NCBI GenBank assembly: GCA_024711325.1
Contig: JANJTC010000007.1
Span: 186,001-250,000 of the forward strand
Direction of reading: 5' to 3'
DNA length: 64,000 nt
From: Bacteriovoracaceae bacterium
GTDB taxonomy: Bacteria; Bdellovibrionota; Bacteriovoracia; Bacteriovoracales; Bacteriovoracaceae
Position numbers and translations under genes: made by a program. The notes under the pieces are model-generated. The model was not told the DNA's origin. It saw only the letters and a list, made by a program, of their open reading frames with translations, and did not search any database. Of this stretch, positions 17,796 to 26,800 are shown piece after piece. Positions within the stretch are counted from its first letter, which is position 1. Each line of letters begins with the position of its first letter.

Positions 17796-18551
17796 TTAAC
17801 CGAATAAACCTTCAATATATTCTTGGGTCTTAATATCTTTGGCCTTGCCGCCAAAGATGTTTTCGTTTTGATCCAAATCTAAAATCTTACCATGTAACAT
17901 CATGGCCGTTCTGTCGCCGAGACGCCGGGCCTGGTTAATAACATTGGTGACCATAACAATGGTCATATTTTTTTTAAGTTCACTCAAAACTGCTTCAATT
18001 TTCATGGTGGTCACCGGGTCAATGGCGATCGAGAATTCATCCAGGCAAAGAACTTCGGGATGATGGGAAAGTGCCCGTGCAATAGTTAGCCTCTGTTGTT
18101 GACCACCGGAAAGTTTGGTTGCCAGGCCGTCCAATCGATCTTTAACTTCATCCCAGAGAGCTGCTTTTTTCAAGCAGTCTTCCACAATGAAGTCTAATTC
18201 ATTTGAATCCTTGCAGCCCGCCATTCTTGGAGCGTAGGTAACATTTTCTTTAATCGTCATAGGTAAACCAACCGGCAACGGAGACACCATGCCTATACGA
18301 CGACGAAGAAATGTGGAGTCTTGATCCTTATAAATACTTTCCCCATCCAAAAGGATGTCACCCTTAATCTTGGCCGCGGGGTTAAAATCAAGCATCCGAT
18401 TGAGACATCTTAAGAGAGAACTTTTGCCTGAATTGGCAGGACCAATTATCGCCAGGACTTCATTTTCATAAATATCCAGATTCAATTTATCAATGACCGG
18501 TTCTTTTTGATAAGCGACCGTTAAATCTTTAATCTCAATTTTTTTCTTCAT
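17796..18551 (-). CDS. pstB: Phosphate ABC transporter ATPase with degenerate Q- and H-loops (PstB2)
   Basis: A 251-residue PstB paralogue. Walker A GPANSGKSS (37-45), the signature LSGGQQQRL (147-155) and the Walker B acidic pair D171-E172 are present. The Q-loop glutamine is replaced by proline (GMVSPLP against GMVFQKP), and the H-loop histidine is asparagine (N203 in MVTNVI). The segment after Walker B is also unusual (DEFSIAIDP in place of DEPxSALDP). Its own catalytic site should be poorly active, while its signature can complete the canonical site of PstB1. It is directly downstream of pstA. Confidence 0.88.
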   Translation of the reverse strand: MKKKIEIKDLTVAYQKEPVIDKLNLDIYENEVLAIIGPANSGKSSLLRCLNRMLDFNPAAKIKGDILLDGESIYKDQDSTFLRRRIGMVSPLPVGLPMTIKENVTYAPRMAGCKDSNELDFIVEDCLKKAALWDEVKDRLDGLATKLSGGQQQRLTIARALSHHPEVLCLDEFSIAIDPVTTMKIEAVLSELKKNMTIVMVTNVINQARRLGDRTAMMLHGKILDLDQNENIFGGKAKDIKTQEYIEGLFG

Positions 18552-18554
18552 AAT

Positions 18555-19424
18555 TTACCACTTTCTCTTTGTCCGGAAGTAACTTCTCAGAACTACTGAA
18601 ATTGAATTCACTGACAAAATCAACATGATGAGTACTAAGGCGGTAGCAAAAGGATAAGCTTCCGGCACTCCCACCACTTGGGTTGAGATAGTGAAAAGAT
18701 GCATGGATAAAGACATGCACTGATCAAAAACACTTTGTGGTAAGTAAGGAAGATAAAAGGCCACACCGGTAAAGAGAATCGCTGCGGTTTCTCCGGCCGA
18801 TCGTCCAACAGAAAAGACCAGACCCGTAAGGATTCCAGGAATTGAGTTGGGTAACACAATATGACGGATTGTCTGAAGTTTACTCGCTCCCACATTCCAG
18901 GATGCTTCCCTGAACGAATGCGGCACGGCCTTTAAAGATTCCAAGGTCGAAGTGATAATGACCGGAAGGTTCATCACGGCCAGAGTAAACGAAGCGGCCA
19001 GAATACTGGTCCCCATCTGCAGAAAAAGAACAAAGGCACCCAGGCCAAAAAGAGCATGAACAATACTTGGAACACCGGCCAGATTTAAGATTGCCAGTCG
19101 AATGATACGAGTAATTCTGTTGTCGGCCGCGTATTCAGATAAGTAAATCGCTGCCAAAACTCCCAAAGGACATGAAACCAAAACACTTATGATCACTAAC
19201 CAAAAAGTTCCTACGATGGTTGGGAAAATCCCGCCTGCCGTCATCCCTTGAATTGGATCTTGTGTCAGGAAATCCCAAGAAAGAGCAGGAAAGCCTTTAA
19301 GGAATAACCAAAACATGATGATCAGTGCCGGTAAGAATAAAAAGAAAGTAAGCGTGCTTAAAAGATTTTTAAATCTCTTTTCCTTAATCTCTTTATTTAG
19401 GAGGTGCTGAGTAGGGTGAAACAT
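18555..19424 (-). CDS. pstA: Phosphate ABC transporter permease PstA
   Basis: A 289-residue inner-membrane permease with about six transmembrane segments. The EAA-type coupling loop is seen near REASWNVGASKLQTIRHIVLP. It forms the phosphate channel with PstC and docks the ATPases. The N-terminal cytoplasmic tail and first helix (TFFLFLPALIIMFWLFL) match the family, as does the length. It is three bases from pstC and from pstB2, consistent with one operon. Confidence 0.92.
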   Translation of the reverse strand: MFHPTQHLLNKEIKEKRFKNLLSTLTFFLFLPALIIMFWLFLKGFPALSWDFLTQDPIQGMTAGGIFPTIVGTFWLVIISVLVSCPLGVLAAIYLSEYAADNRITRIIRLAILNLAGVPSIVHALFGLGAFVLFLQMGTSILAASFTLAVMNLPVIITSTLESLKAVPHSFREASWNVGASKLQTIRHIVLPNSIPGILTGLVFSVGRSAGETAAILFTGVAFYLPYLPQSVFDQCMSLSMHLFTISTQVVGVPEAYPFATALVLIMLILSVNSISVVLRSYFRTKRKW

Positions 19425-19426
19425 CG

Positions 19427-20359
19427 TTATTTCCTTCTGCCTCGAATAAGATAATCAGCAGATAAGTTAACTATAAAAGAGAGTATGAAGAGGACTAAGC
19501 CGATAGCAAAAAGGGCCTGATAGTGTTCTCCGCCTTTAGGTGATTCTCCTAATTCAGCTGCAATGGTTGCCGTTAATGTTCGGGCAGGATCAAATACGCT
19601 TTGAGGAATCTGAATGGAGTGACCAGTTGCCATTAACACTGCCATGGTTTCACCCAGAGCACGACCCACTCCCAGGAGGGCCGCCGCCATCAGGCCATTT
19701 TTAGCTGCCGGTAGCAGAACTCTTGTGGCCACTTCCCACTTGGTGGCCCCCATAGCCTCAGCAGCTTCCCGATAAGTTTCCGGCACCGCCCTTAAAGCGT
19801 CTTCACCAACTGAAACAATGAGAGGAAGGGACATCAAAGCCAAAATAATTGAGGCATTTAAAACATTCAGTCCAATCGGCACATTAAAAGTATTTATGAT
19901 CAGTGGATTAATCATCATAATTGCCACGAAACCCCAGACCACAGAAGGAATGGCGGCCAGAAACTCAATTAATATCTTATAAATTTCTCTGCTTTTAGGA
20001 TTACAAAATTCCGAGATGTAAAAGGCACAGGCAAGCCCCAGTGGAACTGCCAGTAACATTGAAAGACAAGTAACCACCAATGTTCCTACGAAAAGGGCCA
20101 GGATCCCATAATTAATTTTAGAGACGGAAGCTGGATTCCAATTTGTGGAGAAGAAAAATTCATCAAACTTAAAGTTATTCATAAGAAAGGGATAAGATTC
20201 TTTCAGAATGAAAAACAAAATCGCCAGAATGAGTACAATTGAGCTATATCCACCAACCTTGATGATAAACTCAATGGCAATTTCTGATTTAAGTTTATTG
20301 CTCTTCTTTTTACGCCATTCCATTGCCAGAACTGGCGCTTCTGTCAGTTTTACTTCCAT
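19427..20359 (-). CDS. pstC: Phosphate ABC transporter permease PstC
   Basis: A 310-residue permease with about six transmembrane helices. The coupling loop reads REAAEAMGATKWEVATRVLLP, and conserved blocks include FVAIMMINPL, GVGRALGETMAVLMATG and the family's C-terminal helix. It partners PstA. The N-terminus has a short basic cytoplasmic tail (WRKKKSNKLKSE) before the first helix. It lies five bases after pstS. Confidence 0.92.
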   Translation of the reverse strand: MEVKLTEAPVLAMEWRKKKSNKLKSEIAIEFIIKVGGYSSIVLILAILFFILKESYPFLMNNFKFDEFFFSTNWNPASVSKINYGILALFVGTLVVTCLSMLLAVPLGLACAFYISEFCNPKSREIYKILIEFLAAIPSVVWGFVAIMMINPLIINTFNVPIGLNVLNASIILALMSLPLIVSVGEDALRAVPETYREAAEAMGATKWEVATRVLLPAAKNGLMAAALLGVGRALGETMAVLMATGHSIQIPQSVFDPARTLTATIAAELGESPKGGEHYQALFAIGLVLFILSFIVNLSADYLIRGRRK

Positions 20360-20364
20360 ATATA

Positions 20365-21222
20365 TTATTTTTTAGGAACAGGTACATAACCTGATTTAAT
20401 AATAATTTCTTTGGCAGCATCACTTTGGGTCCATTCCATATAGGCCTTAACTTCGAGTGAAGGTTCTCCTGAAGTATACATATAAAGTTCACGAGCAATG
20501 GGATAAGTTTTATCTGTTGCTGTCTCTAGTGATGGACTCACGCAATCGCTACCAGCTTTCCCGGAAATACAAAGGGCCTTAACATTTTTTGTGATGTAAC
20601 CCATTCCTGAATAACCAATTGCGCATGGAGTTTTCTCGACTAAATCAATGGCTTCCCTTGAACCATTAAGGTCCATGGATCCCATTTTGAAATCTGTATT
20701 TTCCCCCAAAATGGCCTCACGGAAATATTGGTAGGTTCCTGAATTGGATTGTCTGGAAATTCTAATTATTTTATTTTCTTTACAGCCTGGAACAACTGTT
20801 CCCGCTCTGACATCACTCCAACTTTCACATTTACCACCTTCACCATAGATGCAGGCAATTTCTTCAAGACTTAAACCAGTCAGGCGGTTGGAAGGGTGAA
20901 CAAAAACTGCTAAAGCATCCAGACCAACAATAAATTCCTGAACAGTCTTACCGGTATTTTTTTGCGCTTGAGCTTTTTCTTCTTCTTTGATGGCCCTTGA
21001 TGAGTTGGCAATATCAACCGTTCCGTTAATCAAGGCCGCAATACCCGTGCCTGAACCTCCACCGGAGACAGCAATCGCCACTTCTGGTTTGATCTTTTTA
21101 TATTCTTCCGCCCAGGCCTGAGCGAGATTGACGATAGTGTCAGAACCCTTGTTTTGGATAAGTTTATGCTCACGTCGAGAACAACTCATAAGAATAACCA
21201 AAAGCAAAAAAGCTGTTTTCAT
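20365..21222 (-). CDS. pstS: Phosphate-binding lipoprotein PstS
   Basis: A 285-residue periplasmic binding protein, anchored as a lipoprotein (lipobox LMSC, C14). Ligand-loop features are present: NKGSDTIVNL near the start of the mature protein and SGGGSGTGIAALINGTVDIANSSR, which contains the phosphate-gripping Ser/Gly/Thr residues. SRQSNSGTYQYFRE follows. It delivers phosphate to PstCA. It is the first gene of the pst operon, with Pho-box-like repeats upstream. No phoU or phoB/phoR gene is next to the operon. Confidence 0.9.
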   Translation of the reverse strand: MKTAFLLLVILMSCSRREHKLIQNKGSDTIVNLAQAWAEEYKKIKPEVAIAVSGGGSGTGIAALINGTVDIANSSRAIKEEEKAQAQKNTGKTVQEFIVGLDALAVFVHPSNRLTGLSLEEIACIYGEGGKCESWSDVRAGTVVPGCKENKIIRISRQSNSGTYQYFREAILGENTDFKMGSMDLNGSREAIDLVEKTPCAIGYSGMGYITKNVKALCISGKAGSDCVSPSLETATDKTYPIARELYMYTSGEPSLEVKAYMEWTQSDAAKEIIIKSGYVPVPKK

Positions 21223-21287
21223 AATTTTCCTCTTTTAAAATCTTAATGAGCGAGATCATAATGATTAAAAAATAAACTTTCTATGCT

Positions 21288-21324
21288 TTAAGAATTCTTA
21301 ACCTAGTCTTAATATTGTATTAAT
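21288..21324. promoter_or_regulatory. Pho-box-like direct repeats between pstS and the TSUP gene
   Basis: TTAA cores occur at 21298-21301, 21309-21312 and 21320-21323, exactly 11 bases apart, with a fourth at 21288-21291 ten bases away. The flanking bases (CTTAAC, CTTAAT, ATTAAT) resemble the 11-bp periodic repeats bound by PhoB/PhoP. A TCTAAT -10-like hexamer (21334-21339) lies nine bases downstream for the plus-strand gene. A TATGAT (minus strand, 21260-21255) could serve pstS. Confidence 0.45.
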
Positions 21325-21364
21325 ATTTCTCAATCTAATTTTTTCAGGGATTCAAAAAAATCAT

Positions 21365-22138
21365 ATGGTTACTACAGAACTGCTGGTTCTTTGCCTAACT
21401 GCTTTTGGTGCCGGATTCATTGATTCAATCGTTGGGGGAGGAGGTTTAATCCAACTCCCGGCCTTAATGATGATTCTTCCGGGGGCCAATGTCGTGACCC
21501 TTCTGGGAACTAACAAATTGGTTTCGGTTACGGGTACGGCCGTTTCAACTTATCGATTCTCCAGACATATTCCTTATGTGAAAACTATTATCATTCCCGC
21601 TATCTTAAGTGCTTTTTTGTTTTCATTTTTAGGGGCCTATACGGTTTCCATTGTCAGTAGTGAATTTCTTAAGCCGCTATTTATGGTTTTACTGTTTTTA
21701 GTTTTTGTTCTGACTATTCGAAATAAATCCTTTGGAATAGTTGATCATAATCCAGACATTCCTATACCTGCATGGAAACCAATAGTAATAGGAACATTCG
21801 TTGGTTTTTATGACGGTTTTTTCGGGCCAGGTACAGGCAGCTTTCTGATTATTGCTTTTGTGGGGCTTCTGGGCATGACCTTCGTTCAGGGATCCGCCTA
21901 TGCAAAAATGATTAATCTTACGACTAATTTAGCTGCTCTTTTACTCTTTGTTCTCAAGGGGAAATTCCTTTTTGAGTATGCTCTGCCGATGATGCTGTTT
22001 AATGTGGGGGGAGCTTTACTGGGAGTGAAATTGGCCCTCTTAAAAGGCAACGAATTTGTCCGGTTACTTTTAAGAGGGATAGTCTTCTTAACAATTTTAA
22101 AATTAGCTTTCGATATTTCTAAGGATTATCTTCTTTAA
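21365..22138 (+). CDS. TSUP (TauE/SafE) family membrane transporter
   Basis: A 257-residue integral membrane protein with about eight hydrophobic helices. The family motif GFIDSIVGGGGLIQLPAL is near the N-terminus, and its internal repeat GFYDGFFGPGTGSFLIIAF is in the second half. TSUP proteins move organic sulfonates, sulfite or related anions, and the substrate here is not evident. It is divergent from pstS and may share the Pho-box-like control region. It overlaps the end of hppD convergently by four bases. Confidence 0.88.
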   Translation: MVTTELLVLCLTAFGAGFIDSIVGGGGLIQLPALMMILPGANVVTLLGTNKLVSVTGTAVSTYRFSRHIPYVKTIIIPAILSAFLFSFLGAYTVSIVSSEFLKPLFMVLLFLVFVLTIRNKSFGIVDHNPDIPIPAWKPIVIGTFVGFYDGFFGPGTGSFLIIAFVGLLGMTFVQGSAYAKMINLTTNLAALLLFVLKGKFLFEYALPMMLFNVGGALLGVKLALLKGNEFVRLLLRGIVFLTILKLAFDISKDYLL

Positions 22139-23190
22139 AGGTAACCACGTTTCATTTGATCTCTTTCAATGGCATCAAAGAGTGCCTGAAAGTTTCCATT
22201 TCCAAATCCCCAATGATTTTTTCTCTGAATATATTCAAAGAAAAGAGGACCAATATAAGTATCGGAAAAGATTTGTAATAAATAACCTTCTGGATCTCCA
22301 TCGACTAAAAGATTTAACGCTTCCAGAGTTTTAAGGTCTTCCGTTACTTTAAATGGTCTGTTAGGGATGCCCTCATAATAGGTTGAAGGAACATTCAAAA
22401 AACGCACATCACGTTCTCTCAATTCGCCAACGGTAGAGATAATATCTGGAGTCATAAGAGCGATATGCTGAACACCAGGTCCTTTATGGACATCCAGGAA
22501 TTCCTGGATTTGAGATTTTCCGCCTTCTCTTTCAGGTTCGTTGATCGGAATAATGATGGAGTTATCAGCGAGCTGTACCACTTTTGAATTTAGTCCGGTT
22601 TTTGACCCTTTGATATCAAAGTAACGGGTTTCAACAAAACCATAAGTCCTTTTATAGAATTCCACCCAGTGATCCATCTGTCCTTTTGGAACATTATTTG
22701 TCAGGTGATCAATTCTTGAAACTCTGGTTTTAAGTGGTTGAGCTACTGGGTCATTATCCAGATTTTTAAAACCTGGTCTAAATTCCTGAGTTGGTCTTTC
22801 AACAAACTCATTAATCACATCACCAAAGCCCTGAATAGAAGCTGTCTTAGTGATTCCATGAGAGGTTTCTTCGACTTTTAAGTCATGAATAAGCTTGGCC
22901 CCATTTTTCAATGTGATCTCAAGTGCCTTCTCTACGCTCTCCACTTGAAAGGATATTTTACTTACACCTTCCCCGTGGGCCTTATAATATTTACGGGCCA
23001 GAGTATTTTCATCACTGGACGCCTTAACTAAAAATCGTACTTGTCCTTGAGTATAGAGCTCAGAATCCTCATTTTTGGCAGTTTGAGAAAAACCCATCGT
23101 CGTGAAAAGCTTAACCGTAGGGGACTGAAGAGAATCAACAGTAAACTCTAAGTGATCAATATTTTTCAAACCAGCTGGGTTTTGCGTCAT
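22135..23190 (-). CDS. hppD: 4-hydroxyphenylpyruvate dioxygenase
   Basis: The enzyme converts 4-hydroxyphenylpyruvate to homogentisate in tyrosine breakdown, using non-haem Fe(II). The 351 residues form two vicinal-oxygen-chelate domains. The iron ligands are visible as H162 (SRIDHLTNNV), H242 (GVQHIAL) and E319 (PLFFEYIQRK). The C-terminal gate segment GNGNFQALFDAIERDQ is typical. No homogentisate dioxygenase, maleylacetoacetate isomerase or fumarylacetoacetase gene is in the window. Its neighbours handle aryl pyruvates (indolepyruvate:ferredoxin oxidoreductase). Confidence 0.96.
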   Translation of the reverse strand: MTQNPAGLKNIDHLEFTVDSLQSPTVKLFTTMGFSQTAKNEDSELYTQGQVRFLVKASSDENTLARKYYKAHGEGVSKISFQVESVEKALEITLKNGAKLIHDLKVEETSHGITKTASIQGFGDVINEFVERPTQEFRPGFKNLDNDPVAQPLKTRVSRIDHLTNNVPKGQMDHWVEFYKRTYGFVETRYFDIKGSKTGLNSKVVQLADNSIIIPINEPEREGGKSQIQEFLDVHKGPGVQHIALMTPDIISTVGELRERDVRFLNVPSTYYEGIPNRPFKVTEDLKTLEALNLLVDGDPEGYLLQIFSDTYIGPLFFEYIQRKNHWGFGNGNFQALFDAIERDQMKRGYL

Positions 23191-23247
23191 GTTATCTCTC
23201 CTGTCCTAATACGTTTTCATCATCTTAATTCAAAAAGAAAGAGAAGA

Positions 23248-23754
23248 TCAACGTCTGGTTTTCTTCTTAGTTGTTCCCTGGCTTAATGAGAAACAATCTT
23301 CCTTAAGAATGGGGTGAAAATAATCTGCTTCTTCTCTTAATACCTGGGCAGTGGTTGATTCAACTGCGCAAATTTCAACCCTTACACCTTCTGATTTTAA
23401 ATGCCTGACGAGTTCCACATAATCTGAATCGCCAGATAAAATAATAATCGAATCCACCTTGCTTGAGAGCTGAGTGGCCTTAATACTTAAAGGGATGTCC
23501 GCAGATTTATGACAGGGTCTGACTGAACCATGGTATTTGGTATGAAGTCTTTCAGCTAATTTGGAAGAAATATTTTTTCCTTCTCGAAAATAGATTAAAC
23601 GATTGAGGCCTCGACCACCTAAAAGTCGTGGAATAAGTGCATCAAAATTAATCATCATGTTTTGATCTTTATTTTCATTTTCTAAAGATCGTTCAATATT
23701 ATTCCCATCGACCAGTATGGCCACTGACTGGGAAATAAGAATGGTTTCTTCCAT
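23248..23754 (-). CDS. NYN-domain (LabA/DUF88-like) putative ribonuclease
   Basis: A 168-residue protein of the PIN-like NYN fold. The acidic residues expected to bind metal are in AILVDGNNIE (D16), in the SADIPLS segment and in the ILSGDSDYVEL block. The C-terminus ends in a basic tail (TKKKTRR) that may bind RNA. Related LabA/limkain-type proteins are RNases or RNA-binding regulators. It is divergent from the oxidoreductase gene and follows no obvious operon partner. Confidence 0.85.
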   Translation of the reverse strand: MEETILISQSVAILVDGNNIERSLENENKDQNMMINFDALIPRLLGGRGLNRLIYFREGKNISSKLAERLHTKYHGSVRPCHKSADIPLSIKATQLSSKVDSIIILSGDSDYVELVRHLKSEGVRVEICAVESTTAQVLREEADYFHPILKEDCFSLSQGTTKKKTRR

Positions 23755-23785
23755 TGTTTAAGTCCTTGAATTTACTTTTTGTTAA

Positions 23786-23814
23786 TTGCTCAAATGCCTG
23801 AGGGAGGGTATAAC
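23786..23814 (+). promoter_or_regulatory. Candidate promoter of the ferredoxin oxidoreductase gene
   Basis: TTGCTC (23786-23791), a 17-base spacer and TATAAC (23809-23814). The -10 matches five of six bases and lies about 32 bases before the ATG. Confidence 0.45.
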
Positions 23815-23845
23815 AAAAGGGTTTATTTACCCTCGAGACTAAACA

Positions 23846-26800
23846 ATGAACTATAAGATTCTCAATGGCAACGAATTACTCATCCAAGGCGCGTTGGAAG
23901 CAGGCTTTAACCTCTATACTGGTTATCCTGGCTCACCGTTAGCTGACTTCTTTAATATCCTTCATGCTGAACGTGATGAGCTTCATAAAAAAGGTATTAG
24001 AGTTGTTATTGCAAACTCGGAAGCAAATGCTGCGGCCATGGCCTCAGGTGCAAAGATGGCAGGGCAAAACGTTTTAGTTGCCATGAAGTCGATGGGGCTT
24101 CATGTGGCCTCAGATGCTTTGAGTGTAGGAAATTTTGCTAATCCGGGTGGTGAAAAAAAATCCGGCGTAGTAGTTGCAGTTGGTGATGATCCATGGTCCA
24201 TTTCAACTTCCACACCGGCAGATTCAAGATATCTTTTTAAGCACCTGCATATGCCGTTTCTGGAACCCTCTTCACCGCAAGAATTAAAAGATTGGATGAG
24301 TAAAGCGTTGGAACTTTCTCAAGAGAGTTCAGTCTACGCAGGAATTTTACTCACAACCTTCATGGCCGAAGGTGGTGGGAGAGTTTTATTGGGTGAAGAA
24401 AAAGAAGTATCTAAAGAACTCGTTACCCTTGATCCGAGTTCTTTCAATCTTTCCACTAATGTGATGGTTCCTCCCAATTCACTTATTGCAGATAAAGAAA
24501 TGATTCTTAATCGTTTCCCGAAAGTCAAAGGAGCACTTGAGAAGCTCGCACTGGATCAGATCAGTGGCAAGGAGCAGTCAGAAATAGCGATCATTACTTC
24601 TGGCGGAGTGTTTGAAACATTAAAACAAGTGTTGGAAGAATCCGGATTAATTGAGAAGTTTGCGCTGTATAAAGCCGCTTCTTCTTATCCTTTCAATGAA
24701 GCTCAGCTTCTGCCTTTTCTGGTGAATAAAAAACATCTTGTGGTGGTAGAAGAGAAACGAGGTTTTTTAGAAAGTGAAATCAGAACTCTGATCAGTAAAA
24801 AAAGTCTTAGCGTTGAAGTTTTTGGAAAAGAGTTCAGGAACCTGGAAGGTTTCCAGGCCTTTGGAGGTTTGACCTATGAGATTATTTATCAAAAGCTAAA
24901 CTTACTACAAGATATTTTGGAAACTCAGCATGAAGATGTAAATTGTGCTCTTCCAACGAAGCTGAATATTTCAGTGCCAAGACGACTGCCGACATTTTGT
25001 CCAGGGTGTCCTCATCGTGAAACTTTGAGCATCATGAAAGATGTCCGAGGCAGCCTTTCAGATAAAAATGTTAATCTCATCTCTCATGGTGATGTTGGCT
25101 GTTACTCTTTATCTTTCCTTGAACCATTTAAAGAGATGCATGACCTCTCGGCAATGGGGCAAGGTGGTTCATTAGGCGCCGGTACTGATCTCTTTACTAC
25201 CAATCCATCAGTCGTTCTCATGGGGGATTCAACTTTCTTCCATTCAGGCATGACTTCTATCTCGAACTCAGTTCAGATGGGTCACAATATTACTTATATC
25301 CTTTTGGATAATGATAATACCGCCATGACAGGCCATCAGGTAACTCCACGAACTGGTATTTCAGTGGAAGGTGAAGTGCGTCCTCGCCAGAATATGCTGG
25401 ATGTTGCGCGCTCACTACAGGTGGCTACGGCGATTGAAGTGAATCCTTCTGATCGCTATTTTTATAAAAACCTTCTCTTAGAGTATGTTCAAAAACCAGG
25501 TGTAAAGGTCATCGTTTCAAATAAAGAATGCGGTTTGACTTTCCATGGCCGAAAGAAACGAGATGAAAGGAAAAAGTTTGCCAAGGGTGAGACTGAAGCC
25601 GTAAGAGATTTCTACCAAATCAATACCCTTGCCTGTGAAGACTGTCGTGCCTGTGTGGAGATGACTGGATGTCCGGGACTTTCGCAAGCAAGCGATGCTT
25701 ATGGCACCAAGGTCATGATTGATCCTCAAATCTGTGTTTCGGATTCCTATTGCACTAAGATTAAGGCCTGCCCTAGTTTTGAGTTGGTGAAGGTCCATAA
25801 TTATCATCCGACTAAATACAAGACCGAAGCCTCCCAAACTGTTTCCTGGGATCATTTATCAACTCCTGTTATTTCAAAAAAACTATCTGATATTGCAGCT
25901 GGTTCTGATTTTAGAACAATCGTGATTGGAGTTGGTGGTTCAGGAGTCACGACCATCTCTAGAATCCTGGCCGAAGCGGCCACTTCTATGGGGGGACGAG
26001 ATGATCTGGAATTTAAATTCATGGATCAAAAAGGTCTCGCTCAAAGAAATGGTTCAGTTACTTCCCATCTGGCCATTTATAGTCATAAAAAATCCCATGG
26101 GCCGGTTGTCCCTGTCGCCACCGCCGACCTCGTCGTTTCTCCGGATTTACTGGAAGGAGCAAGAGCGATTGAATACTTAAGTCCAAATGGTTTATTAATT
26201 GTAGATGAAGAATTTCAAGTGCCTTTATCTATCCTGCTTGATCGCGGGATTGATGCTCCGGTAACTACGCCAGAGGCCCTCCAAAAAGAGTTGCGGGATA
26301 AACTTGGGGATAGAGTCGTTATGGCCCCCTTAAAGCAAATGAGCTTTGAGCGGTTTGGTCGTCCGGTTTATGCTTCGGCCATGATTCTGGGTATTGCTTT
26401 TCAATCCGGTCGATTGCCGTTTGAATCACAGGATTTAAAACAAGCTTTTACTTCGGCACTTCCTAAAGCTGAGATTGGCCCCAACTGGGAAGCGTTTAAT
26501 ATAGGGCGCGATTGGTATTTAAACCAGACAACACAAGTGAAAATAGCTCCTGCTCAAGACCAAGTTGAATACTGGATTGAAAGTGTGAGACTTGCCGCCT
26601 ATCCATGGCAATCTCCAGCTAAATTTGAAAACCTTTGGTTAAGTTTTACCAAGATGTTTAAGGAGCGGTTCACGGAAATTCCGGAATCCCATCTTAAGCA
26701 GTATATTCATGATTTGATTATTTTTGATCAAGGAAAATACCTGGGTTCTTACTTTGAGAGGGCACTGGAACTTAAAAAACTTTATTCAGGGGAAGACCTG

